Shown one piece after another: positions 55,339-63,126 of a DNA stretch of 64,000 bases. Source of the DNA: Paracoccus shanxieyensis. Lineage in GTDB: Bacteria > Pseudomonadota > Alphaproteobacteria > Rhodobacterales > Rhodobacteraceae. The notes under the pieces are model-generated. The model was not told the origin of the DNA. It ran no database searches and saw only the letters and a list, made by a program, of their open reading frames with translations. The stretch's first letter is position 1. Each line of letters opens with the position of its first letter. The DNA lies in contig NZ_WMII01000004.1 in NCBI RefSeq assembly GCF_009711265.1, positions 186,001-250,000 of the forward strand, read 5' to 3'. The position numbers and the translations under genes are program-made.

Positions 55339-55545
55339 ATGGCCGTCCCTCAGAACCGAGTTACCCGCTCCCGCCGCAACATGCGTCGTTCGCATGATGC
55401 ACTGGTTGCCGGCAACCCGAACGAATGCACCAACTGCGGCGAACTGAAGCGCCCGCACCACGTCTGCCCGTCCTGCGGCCACTATGGTGACCGTGAAGTG
55501 GTCGCGCAGGCGAATGAAGTCGACCTGGACGACGACGCGGCCTAA
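55339..55545 (+). CDS. rpmF: 50S ribosomal protein L32
   Basis: The protein has 68 residues. [21 protein letters not shown] is the L32 N terminus, and [18 protein letters not shown] supplies four Cys for a zinc ribbon, so this is the zinc-containing form. TTGAGG precedes the ATG. It is followed by plsX after 17 bases, the near-universal rpmF-plsX-fabH order. Confidence 0.97.
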   Translation: MAVPQNRVTRSRRNMRRSHDALVAGNPNECTNCGELKRPHHVCPSCGHYGDREVVAQANEVDLDDDAA

Positions 55546-55562
55546 GCGGACCGACCGCGGAC

Positions 55563-56672
55563 ATGACTTTGGCGGAAAGCAAAACCAACGCGCCTGCCCC
55601 GGAAAACAAGGGCGGCGTGGTGATATCTGTTGACGCCATGGGCGGAGACCGGGGCCCTGCCGCGGTCATGGGCGGGATTGCGCAAAGCGCCGAGAAAAAT
55701 CCCGATATCCGCTTTATCGTCCACGGCCCGAAACCCGAGCTTGAGCGCCTGATCGGGCGCCGCAGCGACCTGCTTGCGCGTTGCGACATCCGCGATGCGC
55801 AGGGCGTCGTCTCGATGACCGACAAGCCCAGTCAGGTGCTTCGCAAGGGCGAAGGCACCTCGATGTGGTCTGCCGTCGAATCCGTCCGTCAGGGCGAGGC
55901 GACGGTTGCCGTCTCCTGCGGCAATACCGGCGCGCTGATGGCGCTGTCGATGCTGCGCCTGCGCAAGCTGCCGGGCGTGAACCGTCCGGCCATCGCCTGC
56001 CTGTGGCCCTCGCGCAATCCGCAGGGCTTCAACGTCATGCTGGATGTGGGCGCCGATATCCGCGCCGATGCCGAAGACCTGCTGGCCTATGCGCTGATGG
56101 GGGCATCCTATGCCCGCAACGGTCTGGGCCTGTCCCGCCCCCGCGTGGGCTTGCTGAATGTCGGCACCGAAGAACACAAGGGCCGCGCCGAGCTGAAACA
56201 GGCGCATGAGCTGATCGCCGGGATGTCCGAGGCGGGCAGCTTTGACTATATCGGCTTTGTCGAAGGCAGCGATCTGCCCTCGGACCGGGTGGATGTGATC
56301 GTCACCGACGGCTTTACCGGCAATGTCGCGCTGAAGACCGGCGAAGGCACCGCAAAGCTGGTGGGCGATTTCCTGAAGGAAGCCTTCGGCAATTCCGTCA
56401 TGTCGAAATTCGCGGCGCTTCTGGCGATGACCTCGCTGAAGCGGCTGCAAAAGCGCATCGACCCGCGCCGCGTCAATGGCGGGGTGTTTCTGGGTCTGAA
56501 CGGCACGGTCGTGAAGTCGCATGGCTCGGCCGATGCGACCGGCGTGTCGGCCGCGCTGAAACTGGCCTTCCAGCTGGCGCAGTCCGGCTTTCACGACCGT
56601 CTGGCCGCGCGGATCGCGCAATCCTTGGCCGCCGAGGCCGCCACGACCACCGAACACAAGGGGATGTCCTGA
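55563..56672 (+). CDS. plsX: Phosphate acyltransferase PlsX
   Basis: The protein has 369 residues and makes acyl phosphate from acyl-ACP for phospholipid synthesis. VVISVDAMGGDRGP is the family N terminus, with SCGNTGALMALSML, GLLNVGTEEHKG and DVIVTDGFTGNVALKT further on. An extra polar stretch of about 19 residues precedes the first strand. The stop overlaps the fabH start by one base. Confidence 0.97.
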   Translation: MTLAESKTNAPAPENKGGVVISVDAMGGDRGPAAVMGGIAQSAEKNPDIRFIVHGPKPELERLIGRRSDLLARCDIRDAQGVVSMTDKPSQVLRKGEGTSMWSAVESVRQGEATVAVSCGNTGALMALSMLRLRKLPGVNRPAIACLWPSRNPQGFNVMLDVGADIRADAEDLLAYALMGASYARNGLGLSRPRVGLLNVGTEEHKGRAELKQAHELIAGMSEAGSFDYIGFVEGSDLPSDRVDVIVTDGFTGNVALKTGEGTAKLVGDFLKEAFGNSVMSKFAALLAMTSLKRLQKRIDPRRVNGGVFLGLNGTVVKSHGSADATGVSAALKLAFQLAQSGFHDRLAARIAQSLAAEAATTTEHKGMS

Positions 56673-57643
56673 TGCGGCGCGCAATTGTCCGAGGCACCGG
56701 CCATTACCTGCCCGAACGCGTGGTGGAAAACAGCTGGTTCGAGGACAAGCTGGACACCACCGACGCCTGGATCCGGTCGCGCACCGGGATCGAGCGTCGC
56801 CATTTCGCCGCTGACGATCAGGGCACCAGCGATCTGGGCATCGCCGCCGCCAAGGCCGCGCTGGCGAATGCCGGGCTGCAGGCCGATGATATCGACGCGG
56901 TGATCGTCGCGACCTCGACCCCCGACTATACCTTCCCCTCGGTCGCAACCATGGTTCAGGCCGGTCTGGGCATGACGCGCGGCTTTGCCTTCGATGTGCA
57001 GGCAGTCTGCGCGGGCTTCATCTTTGCGCTGTCGAATGCCGATGCGATGATCCGGTCGGGTCAGGCGGACCGGATGCTGGTGATCGGTGCCGAGACCTTT
57101 ACCCGCATCATGGACTGGACCGACCGTGGCACCTGCGTGCTGTTCGGCGACGGCGCGGGCGCGCTGGTGCTGGAAGCCGCCGAAGGCGCGGGCACGGCAG
57201 AAGATCGCGGCATTCTTGCCACCGACCTGAACAGCGACGGCAAATATCGTGACCTGCTTTATGTCGATGGCGGCGTTGCCACCACCGGCACGGCGGGGCA
57301 TCTGCGGATGCAGGGCAATCTGGTCTTTCGCCATGCCGTCGAAAAGCTGGCCGCGACCGCGCATCGCGCGCTGGAAAAAGCCGGCATCCCCGAAGATGGC
57401 GTCGACTGGCTGGTGCCGCATCAGGCCAATCTGCGCATCATCGAGGCGACTGCCAAGCGCATGAACCTGCCGCTGGAAAAGGTCGTGCTGACGGTTGCCG
57501 ATCACGGCAATACCTCGGCCGCCTCGATCCCGCTGGCACTGTCGGTCGCCAATTCCGAAGGCCGTTTCCAGCCCGGCCAGATCGTCGTGGCCGAGGCCAT
57601 CGGCGGCGGGCTGGCTTGGGGGTCGGTGGTGCTGCGCTGGTAA
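56672..57643 (+). CDS. fabH: 3-oxoacyl-ACP synthase III (FabH)
   Basis: The protein has 323 residues and starts fatty acid chains by condensing acetyl-CoA with malonyl-ACP. The catalytic triad is visible as Cys in DVQAVCAGF, His in VPHQANLRI and Asn in DHGNTSAASIP. Length and order of motifs are standard. It is coupled to plsX and converges with the zinc-finger gene without a gap between stops. Confidence 0.97.
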   Translation: MRRAIVRGTGHYLPERVVENSWFEDKLDTTDAWIRSRTGIERRHFAADDQGTSDLGIAAAKAALANAGLQADDIDAVIVATSTPDYTFPSVATMVQAGLGMTRGFAFDVQAVCAGFIFALSNADAMIRSGQADRMLVIGAETFTRIMDWTDRGTCVLFGDGAGALVLEAAEGAGTAEDRGILATDLNSDGKYRDLLYVDGGVATTGTAGHLRMQGNLVFRHAVEKLAATAHRALEKAGIPEDGVDWLVPHQANLRIIEATAKRMNLPLEKVVLTVADHGNTSAASIPLALSVANSEGRFQPGQIVVAEAIGGGLAWGSVVLRW

Positions 57644-57919
57644 TCAGCGCAGCTGCGAATCCTTCGAGGCGCGGCGGTTGATCCCGCCTGCCGGTTTGAA
57701 GGCGCGGTCCCGCCCCGACTGGCAATGGACGCAAAGCTGCACACCGGGAATTGCGGCGCGGCGCGCCTCGGGGATCGGCTCATCGCATTCGGCGCAGAAT
57801 TCGGCGCTGGCGACAGCCCCACGCCCGGCATTGCGCGCCCGCATCCGCGCAATCGCCTCTTGTGTCGAGATGTCGATCTGTTCGTTCACCGCGTCATCGC
57901 GCGCCCAGCCGCCAGCCAT
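57644..57919 (-). CDS. DksA/TraR-family zinc-finger protein (YbiI-like)
   Basis: The protein has 91 residues. It starts MAGGWARDDAVNEQI and ends NRRASKDSQLR, nearly as in E. coli YbiI, with a four-Cys zinc finger CAECDEPIP and CVHCQ. DksA-like proteins enter the RNA polymerase secondary channel, but this short form lacks the long coiled coil and its action is unproven. I chose the ATG at 57919 from that match; the long open frame upstream is spurious. Confidence 0.9.
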   Translation of the reverse strand: MAGGWARDDAVNEQIDISTQEAIARMRARNAGRGAVASAEFCAECDEPIPEARRAAIPGVQLCVHCQSGRDRAFKPAGGINRRASKDSQLR

Positions 57920-58109
57920 GTCATCCCCGCCCTGCAAAACAGAAAAGATAGGTCGCTTTTTGCGGCAGTCAAATACCCGGACGTCCCGCAGATTGCAGAT
58001 CTTCGCAACTTCGCTGTAAAATCCGTCTGTTGCGGAACCTGAAACGGGCGCAGGTTGTTGACACAATGCGACAAAAAAATCATCCTTGAGCCAATAGAGA
58101 GGTTTCCAG

Positions 58110-58418
58110 ATGAGCGACTCCACCCTGACCCGTATGGATCTGGCAGAGGCCGTGTTCCGCGAGGTTGGCTTGTCGCGGCATGAATCCGCGCAACTGGTCG
58201 AAAGCGTGCTTGGCCATATTTCGGACGCGCTGGTGCGTGGCGAACAGGTCAAAATTTCGTCCTTCGGCACGTTTTCGGTGCGCGACAAGAACGAACGCAT
58301 CGGTCGCAATCCCAAGACGGGTGAGGAAGTGCCGATCACGCCCCGCCGCGTGCTGTCCTTCCGCCCCTCGCATCTGATGAAGGATCGCGTGGCCGCCGGA
58401 AACGACGCCGATAGCTGA
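58110..58418 (+). CDS. ihfA: Integration host factor subunit alpha
   Basis: The protein has 102 residues of the HU/IHF fold. [19 protein letters not shown] is the alpha-subunit start and [25 protein letters not shown] (in part) the DNA-bending arm. A consensus TTGACA lies at 58058-58063, but the -10 is unclear. The partner ihfB is at 20.8 kb. The stop overlaps the merR-type gene by one base, the usual ihfA-merR arrangement. Confidence 0.97.
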   Translation: MSDSTLTRMDLAEAVFREVGLSRHESAQLVESVLGHISDALVRGEQVKISSFGTFSVRDKNERIGRNPKTGEEVPITPRRVLSFRPSHLMKDRVAAGNDADS

Positions 58419-59032
58419 TGGACAAGTCGCCCGACGCCTTCCGCTCCATCGGTGAAGTGTCGCGCCTGGTGGGCGTCGCGCCGCATGTTCTGCGTTACTG
58501 GGAAACGCAGTTCACCCAGTTGTCTCCGGTCAAGCGCAGCGACGGCCGCCGCTATTACCGCCCCGAGGATGTCCGGCTGATCGCCGGGCTGTGTCAGGTC
58601 ATGCGCGAAGAGGGCATGAGCATTCGCGGCGCCAAGCGGCTGATTGCCGCGGATCGCGGCGCGGGGCTGCGCCAGATCGGCGCGCAGCGACTGGGCGAAA
58701 CCGCATCCGCGGATGACACTCAACGCCGGGCTCCGGCAGCCGTGCGGCTGGCCCTGCCCGAACCAACAGGATCCGAAACGGCCCAAGACACGGCGCTGGC
58801 CGCTGTGCCGCCCCCCGCCCGCGACCGGGTTGACGTGACCCGCGCCACGGCCCGCCGCCGCAAGCCTGCGGCGGATGAGCCTTTGCCGCTGTTCCCCGAA
58901 ATCGCCCCGCAAACGGCGCCTTGGATCCTGCGCCTGACCCGCCTTGCCGCGATGTTGCGCGCGCATGAGGCCTCGGGCCAGCCGCTGCCCCCCGAATCCG
59001 CCGCCCTTCGCGGTGGTTTGTACCGACGCTAG
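58418..59032 (+). CDS. MerR-family transcriptional regulator
   Basis: The protein has 204 residues. The N-terminal winged HTH reads FRSIGEVSRLVGVAPHVLRYWETQF and GRRYYRPEDVRLIAGL (about 8-75), close to the uncharacterised MerR proteins that follow ihfA in many proteobacteria. A disordered Pro/Ala/Arg-rich middle (80-160) and a short helical end follow. The usual metal-binding Cys residues of MerR are absent. Its targets are unknown. Confidence 0.9.
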   Translation: MDKSPDAFRSIGEVSRLVGVAPHVLRYWETQFTQLSPVKRSDGRRYYRPEDVRLIAGLCQVMREEGMSIRGAKRLIAADRGAGLRQIGAQRLGETASADDTQRRAPAAVRLALPEPTGSETAQDTALAAVPPPARDRVDVTRATARRRKPAADEPLPLFPEIAPQTAPWILRLTRLAAMLRAHEASGQPLPPESAALRGGLYRR

Positions 59033-59117
59033 AGCCATGATCCGGCGCGATTTCGCGGCCATGGCTGTCGCGCGTCATAAGATCGACATTATCCCCCGAT
59101 TTTCCGCCCGCGCCCCC

Positions 59118-59147
59118 TTGTGCTTCGCGCGCGCTTCGCTCTATATG
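59118..59147 (+). promoter_or_regulatory. Possible tRNA-Pro promoter
   Basis: TTGTGC (59118-59123) and TATATG (59142-59147) are 18 bases apart, with the tRNA beginning nine bases later. Confidence 0.45.
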
Positions 59148-59155
59148 CGCCTCGT

Positions 59156-59233
59156 CGGGCCGTGGCGCAGCCTGGTTAGCGCGTCCGTCTGGGGGGCGGA
59201 AGGCCGAGAGTTCGAATCTCTCCGGCCCGACCA
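59156..59233 (+). tRNA. tRNA-Pro (anticodon GGG)
   Basis: The 78 bases fold as a cloverleaf. The acceptor arms are CGGGCCG and CGGCCCG; the anticodon stem TCCGT/GCGGA encloses CTGGGGG, giving anticodon GGG. The T-arm carries GTTCGAATC. The discriminator is A and CCA is encoded. Confidence 0.95.
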
Positions 59234-59238
59234 TTCCG

Positions 59239-59279
59239 AAAACGCCTGTTCCTTTTCAGGGACAGGCGTTTCCCCTTTC
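59239..59279 (+). terminator. Terminator after tRNA-Pro
   Basis: AAACGCCTGT and ACAGGCGTTT form a 10-bp stem with a roughly 12-base loop and are followed by CCCCTTTCT. It lies just upstream of dcd. Confidence 0.75.
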
Positions 59280-59291
59280 TGAAAGATCCCC

Positions 59292-60356
59292 ATGAACGGT
59301 GTCCTGCCCGACAACGCCCTGCGGCAACTGATCGAAACCGGGGCCATCCGCGCCGAACAACCGATCCTGCCCGGCCAGATCCAGCCCGCCAGCCTTGACT
59401 TGCGCCTAGGCACGACCGCCTGGCGGCTGCGTGCCTCGTTCCTGTGCGGGCGGGGGCGCAAGGTCAGCGAGCGGCTGGCCGATTTCGAGATGCACCGCAT
59501 GGATCTGTCGAACGGCGCGGTGCTGGAAAAGGGCTGCGTCTATCTGGTGCCCCTGATGGAGCGGCTGACCCTGCCCGCCGGTCTGGATGCCGTGGCCAAT
59601 GCCAAAAGCTCGACCGGGCGACTGGATCTGCTGACCCGGCTTGTCACGGATGAGGGGACCGAATTCGATCGCCTGCCCGATGGCTATGACGGCCCGATCT
59701 ATGCCGAGATCTGCCCACGCAGTTTTTCGGTTCTGGTGCGCCCCGGCATGCGGCTGAACCAGCTGCGGCTGCGTCAGGGTCAGGCGGTGCTGTCCGATGA
59801 CGATCTGCGCGACCTGCATGCCGCCCAGCCGCTGGTGACGGGCGCGGCGCTGATCGACGACGGCTTGGGCTTTTCCGTCGATCTGCGACCCAAAAGCGGC
59901 GATCTGGTCGGCTATCGCGCCCGCCCCCATAGCGGGGTGATCGATCTGGACCGCATCGGCGCCTACCGGGCGGCGGATTTCTGGGATGAGCTGCGCACCA
60001 GCGATGGCCAGCTGATTCTGGATCCCGGCGCGTTCTATATTCTGGTCAGCCGCGAATCGGTGGCGATCCCGCCCGATTACGCCGCCGAGATGGCGCCCTA
60101 TCTGGCGATGGTCGGCGAATTCCGTGTGCATTATGCGGGATTTTTCGATCCCGGTTTCGGGCATGGACAGGGCCACGGCGCGCGCGGCGTGCTGGAGGTG
60201 CGCTGCCACGAAGCCCCCTTCGCGCTGGAACACGGGCAGGTGGTCGGGCGGCTGATCTATGAGCGGATGGCCCAGCGGCCCGCGCAGCTTTACGGCACGG
60301 GCATCGCCTCGAATTATCAGGGTCAGGGCCTGAAACTGGCCAAGCAGTTCGTCTAG
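59292..60356 (+). CDS. dcd: 2'-deoxycytidine 5'-triphosphate deaminase, two-domain form
   Basis: The protein has 354 residues, about twice the enterobacterial Dcd, and holds two dUTPase-like trimer-fold repeats. The first has ILPGQIQPASLDLRLG and NAKSSTGRLDLLTRLVTDEG; the second has ILDPGAFYILVSRE and VGEFRVHYAGFFDPGFG. It makes dUTP from dCTP on the way to dTTP. The long form is standard in alphaproteobacteria. The ATG follows the tRNA terminator closely. The 3' end overlaps a small convergent gene by four bases. Confidence 0.93.
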   Translation: MNGVLPDNALRQLIETGAIRAEQPILPGQIQPASLDLRLGTTAWRLRASFLCGRGRKVSERLADFEMHRMDLSNGAVLEKGCVYLVPLMERLTLPAGLDAVANAKSSTGRLDLLTRLVTDEGTEFDRLPDGYDGPIYAEICPRSFSVLVRPGMRLNQLRLRQGQAVLSDDDLRDLHAAQPLVTGAALIDDGLGFSVDLRPKSGDLVGYRARPHSGVIDLDRIGAYRAADFWDELRTSDGQLILDPGAFYILVSRESVAIPPDYAAEMAPYLAMVGEFRVHYAGFFDPGFGHGQGHGARGVLEVRCHEAPFALEHGQVVGRLIYERMAQRPAQLYGTGIASNYQGQGLKLAKQFV

Positions 60357-60553
60357 CGCAGACGCTTGGTGATGCGCGCGGCCTGACGGGCGCGCTTCAC
60401 TGCCTGCCGCGTGGCCTTTTCGCGGCTTCTCTGCTGCGCGGTCTGTTTGCCGCCGGTCTGGTTCATCGTCCGGATGGACTTGCTGATCCCCTTGTTCATC
60501 AGCCGGTTGCCGAACATGCGGATGAACATATTGATGACTTGGCCGATGCCCAT
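60353..60553 (-). CDS. Small basic hypothetical protein
   Basis: The protein has 66 residues. A hydrophobic start, GIGQVINMFIRMFGNRLMNKG, is followed by a Lys/Arg/Gln-rich helix up to ITKRLR. It could be a membrane-associated or nucleic-acid-binding peptide. It follows scpB by nine bases on the same strand and is likely the last gene of that transcript, where many relatives have tatA. I recognise no family. Confidence 0.6.
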   Translation of the reverse strand: MGIGQVINMFIRMFGNRLMNKGISKSIRTMNQTGGKQTAQQRSREKATRQAVKRARQAARITKRLR

Positions 60554-60562
60554 GATCTGTCC

Positions 60563-61222
60563 TTAATCGTCCTCAAAAAGGTCTTCTGCGGGGGCGGTGA
60601 TGCCCTCGTCCTCATCGGTCTGGGCCGAGGGGAACAGTCCCGGAATATCTGCTCCGGGCGGGCGGGATTCAAGCAGTCCCGCCGCACGAAGTTCGGCCAG
60701 TCCGGGCAGATCGCGCGCACTTTCCAGCGAGAAATGGTCCAGAAAGGTTTCCGTCACCACGAAGGTCACCGGACGGCCCGGCGTCTGCCGTCTGCGGCCC
60801 ACCCGCACCCATTCCAGTTCGATCAACTGATCCAGCGTGCCGCGATTGACGGCGACGCCGCGGATCTCCTCGATCTCGGCGCGGGTGACGGGCTGGTGAT
60901 AGGCGATGATTGCCAGCGTCTCGGTCGCGGCGCGCGACAGGCGGCGGCTTTCGACGGTCTGTTCCTGCATCAGAAAGGACAGATCCGCCGCCGTGCGGAA
61001 CGCCCAGGCATCGCCCACGCGCGCAAGCTGCACCCCCCGCCCGTCATAGCGTCGGCGCAGCGCCTGCAACGCCTCGGGCGCGTCGCAGCCCACGGGCAGC
61101 CGCGCCGAGATCTCGCGCAGGCTCATCGGTTCGGCGGCGGCGAACAGCACGGCTTCGACCATGCGCTCCTGCTCGGCCATGGCGGGCGGCGGGAAGCGCT
61201 GCGGATCGGTCGGTTCGGTCAT
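60563..61222 (-). CDS. scpB: Segregation and condensation protein ScpB
   Basis: The protein has 219 residues with two winged-helix domains. MVEAVLFAAAEPMSLREISARL begins the first, and ETLAIIAYHQPVTRAEIEEIRGVAV with RGRRQTPGRPVTF-like sequence marks the second. ScpB dimers bind ScpA and regulate SMC in chromosome folding. The start overlaps the scpA stop by four bases. An acidic tail ends the protein. Confidence 0.94.
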   Translation of the reverse strand: MTEPTDPQRFPPPAMAEQERMVEAVLFAAAEPMSLREISARLPVGCDAPEALQALRRRYDGRGVQLARVGDAWAFRTAADLSFLMQEQTVESRRLSRAATETLAIIAYHQPVTRAEIEEIRGVAVNRGTLDQLIELEWVRVGRRRQTPGRPVTFVVTETFLDHFSLESARDLPGLAELRAAGLLESRPPGADIPGLFPSAQTDEDEGITAPAEDLFEDD

Positions 61223-62094
61223 TCGGGACGCCTGCTGCGGATGGTAATGGGGGCGAAGGTGTCGGATTGGCGCAATTCCAGCTTGCCCTGCCGCGCCAGT
61301 TCCAGCGTCGCGGCAAAGGTCGCCGCCGTGGCCGAACGGCGGCGCCGGGGATCAGCGGCCCAGCCATCGGGCAGGAAATCGGCAAGCTGCGTCCAGTCCC
61401 CGGCATAGCCGATCAGGCCGCGCACGCGCTCCAACGCCTGCTCCATGGTAAAGACATCGGTGCGGTCAAAGGCAAAGGGGCGGAATTCGTCGCGGGTGCG
61501 CAGCCGGGCATAGGCGCGCATCAGGTCGATCAGCCCGGCCTGCCACGCCACCTGCCGCGACCGCACCACGGTTTCGGGCGCGCCACGCGCAAAGCGCTGA
61601 TGCCCCAGCCGGTCGCGCCCCATCAGCTGCGCCGAGACCTCGCGCATGGCCTGCAGACGTTCCAGCTGAAAGGCCAGATGCGCGGCCATGTCTTCGGCGC
61701 TGGGGCCTTCGGCTTCGGGATCTGGCGGCAACAGCAGCCGCGATTTCAGAAAGGCCAGCCATGCCGCCATGACCAGATAATCCGCCGCCAGTTCGATGCG
61801 CAGCGCCCGCGCCTGATCGACAAAGGCCAGATACTGATCGGCCAGCGTCAGGATCGAGACCTGCATCAGATCCACCTTCTGCGTCCGCGACAGGCTGAGC
61901 AGCAGATCCAGCGGCCCCTCGAAGCCGGACACATCGACGACCAGCACCTCATCCGCCTGCCGGTCGGCCACGCTTTGCGGCGCAAGGCCCGGCAGTTCGG
62001 GCGCATCGTCGGGAACGGGGGTCAGATAGGGAACCTTGGTCATCATCGGGCCATGCGCAGGGATCGGCACAGAATCGGGCATGGCATGGGGCAA
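61219..62094 (-). CDS. scpA: Segregation and condensation protein ScpA (kleisin)
   Basis: The protein has 291 residues and bridges SMC heads. FEGPLDLLLSLSRTQKVDL is the family N-terminal signature, followed by a helical middle and a C-terminal winged helix (ATFAATLELARQGKLELRQSD). The first 50 residues are Pro-rich and variable; ATGs at 62094, 62082 and 62046 are all in frame and the true start is uncertain. It follows nagZ after a 48-base gap with short tandem repeats. Confidence 0.93.
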   Translation of the reverse strand: MPHAMPDSVPIPAHGPMMTKVPYLTPVPDDAPELPGLAPQSVADRQADEVLVVDVSGFEGPLDLLLSLSRTQKVDLMQVSILTLADQYLAFVDQARALRIELAADYLVMAAWLAFLKSRLLLPPDPEAEGPSAEDMAAHLAFQLERLQAMREVSAQLMGRDRLGHQRFARGAPETVVRSRQVAWQAGLIDLMRAYARLRTRDEFRPFAFDRTDVFTMEQALERVRGLIGYAGDWTQLADFLPDGWAADPRRRRSATAATFAATLELARQGKLELRQSDTFAPITIRSRRPE

Positions 62095-62106
62095 GTCAAT
62101 CGCTCA

Positions 62107-62148
62107 GGCCAAACACGCGGGCCAAACACTCGGGCCAAACACTCAGGC
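62107..62148. repeat. 13-base tandem repeat, three copies
   Basis: GGCCAAACACNCG-type units begin at 62107, 62120 and 62133 and a partial fourth at 62146. Copies differ by one or two bases. They fill the nagZ-scpA gap and include the nagZ stop codon. Confidence 0.75.
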
Positions 62149-63126
62149 CAGCGCGCCAAGTTCGCGCAGCTCATCGCGAAGTGCGGCCAGTTGCATCGGC
62201 GCGGGGGCAGAGCGCATGGCCAGCGCCCGCTCGGCACGGCGCGCGGCCTGCGGGGTCATGGCACCGGCTGCGGTGACGATCGCCTCCATCTGGGCCGGGG
62301 TTTCGTTGCAGGACAAGACCAGATCGCAACCCGCCGCGATGATCGAGGCCGCGCGCTGGGACATGCTGCCCGACAGCGCCTGCATGCCGATATCGTCGGA
62401 CATCAGCAGCCCGTCAAAGCCGATGGTGTCGCGGATCAGCGCGATCACCGGGGCCGAAGCCGTGGCGGGCGCATCGTCGATCGCGGTAAAGCGGATATGC
62501 GCGGTCATCGCCATCGGCAGATCCGCCAGCGCGACGAAGGGCGCGAAATCGCTGGCCAGCAGGTCCTGCAGCGGCGCGTCGACCACGGGCAGATCCTTGT
62601 GGCTGTCGACGCGCGCCCGGCCATGGCCCGGCATATGCTTGATGATCGGCAGCACGCCCGAGGCCAGCAGCGCATCCGCCGCCACCCGGCCCAGCCGCGC
62701 CACGCTGCCCGCATCCGTGCCAAGGCAGCGGTTGCGCAGAAACGGGTGCGTGTCGTCGCGGGCGATGTCCAGAACCGGCGCACAATCGGCGTCGATGCCC
62801 ATCTGGCGTAATTCCTGCCCCAGCAGAAGGTGATGCAGCCAGACGGCGCGCTCGCCCCGCGCGGCCACGTCCAGCGGTGCGGCCCAGTCGGTCCAGTGCG
62901 GCGCGCGCATGCGCTGCACGCGCCCGCCTTCCTGATCGATCAGGATCGGCGCGTCGCGGCCAAGCGTCTCGCGCAGATCGCCGGTCAGCCGCTGCAGGCG
63001 GTCGGGCGTGTCGATATTGCGGCCGAACAGGATGAAGCCCCAGGGATCGGCCGCGCGGAAGAAATCCCGCTCGGCCGGGGTCAGGTCAGGCCCGGCGATG
63101 CCGCCAAGGATCGTCGCTCCGGCCAC
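62143..63126 (-). CDS. nagZ: Beta-N-acetylhexosaminidase (NagZ)
   Basis: The protein has 327 residues of glycoside hydrolase family 3. PWGFILFGRNI and ILIDQEGGRVQRM lead to IKHMPGHGRARVDSHKDLP, the loop with the catalytic His/Asp dyad, and LLMSDDIGMQAL with the nucleophile Asp. In the cytoplasm it removes N-acetylglucosamine from anhydro-muropeptides during cell-wall recycling. It lies directly after the SPOR protein gene. A class C beta-lactamase is present at 35 kb, but no ampR was seen. Confidence 0.95.
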   Translation of the reverse strand: MAGATILGGIAGPDLTPAERDFFRAADPWGFILFGRNIDTPDRLQRLTGDLRETLGRDAPILIDQEGGRVQRMRAPHWTDWAAPLDVAARGERAVWLHHLLLGQELRQMGIDADCAPVLDIARDDTHPFLRNRCLGTDAGSVARLGRVAADALLASGVLPIIKHMPGHGRARVDSHKDLPVVDAPLQDLLASDFAPFVALADLPMAMTAHIRFTAIDDAPATASAPVIALIRDTIGFDGLLMSDDIGMQALSGSMSQRAASIIAAGCDLVLSCNETPAQMEAIVTAAGAMTPQAARRAERALAMRSAPAPMQLAALRDELRELGALA

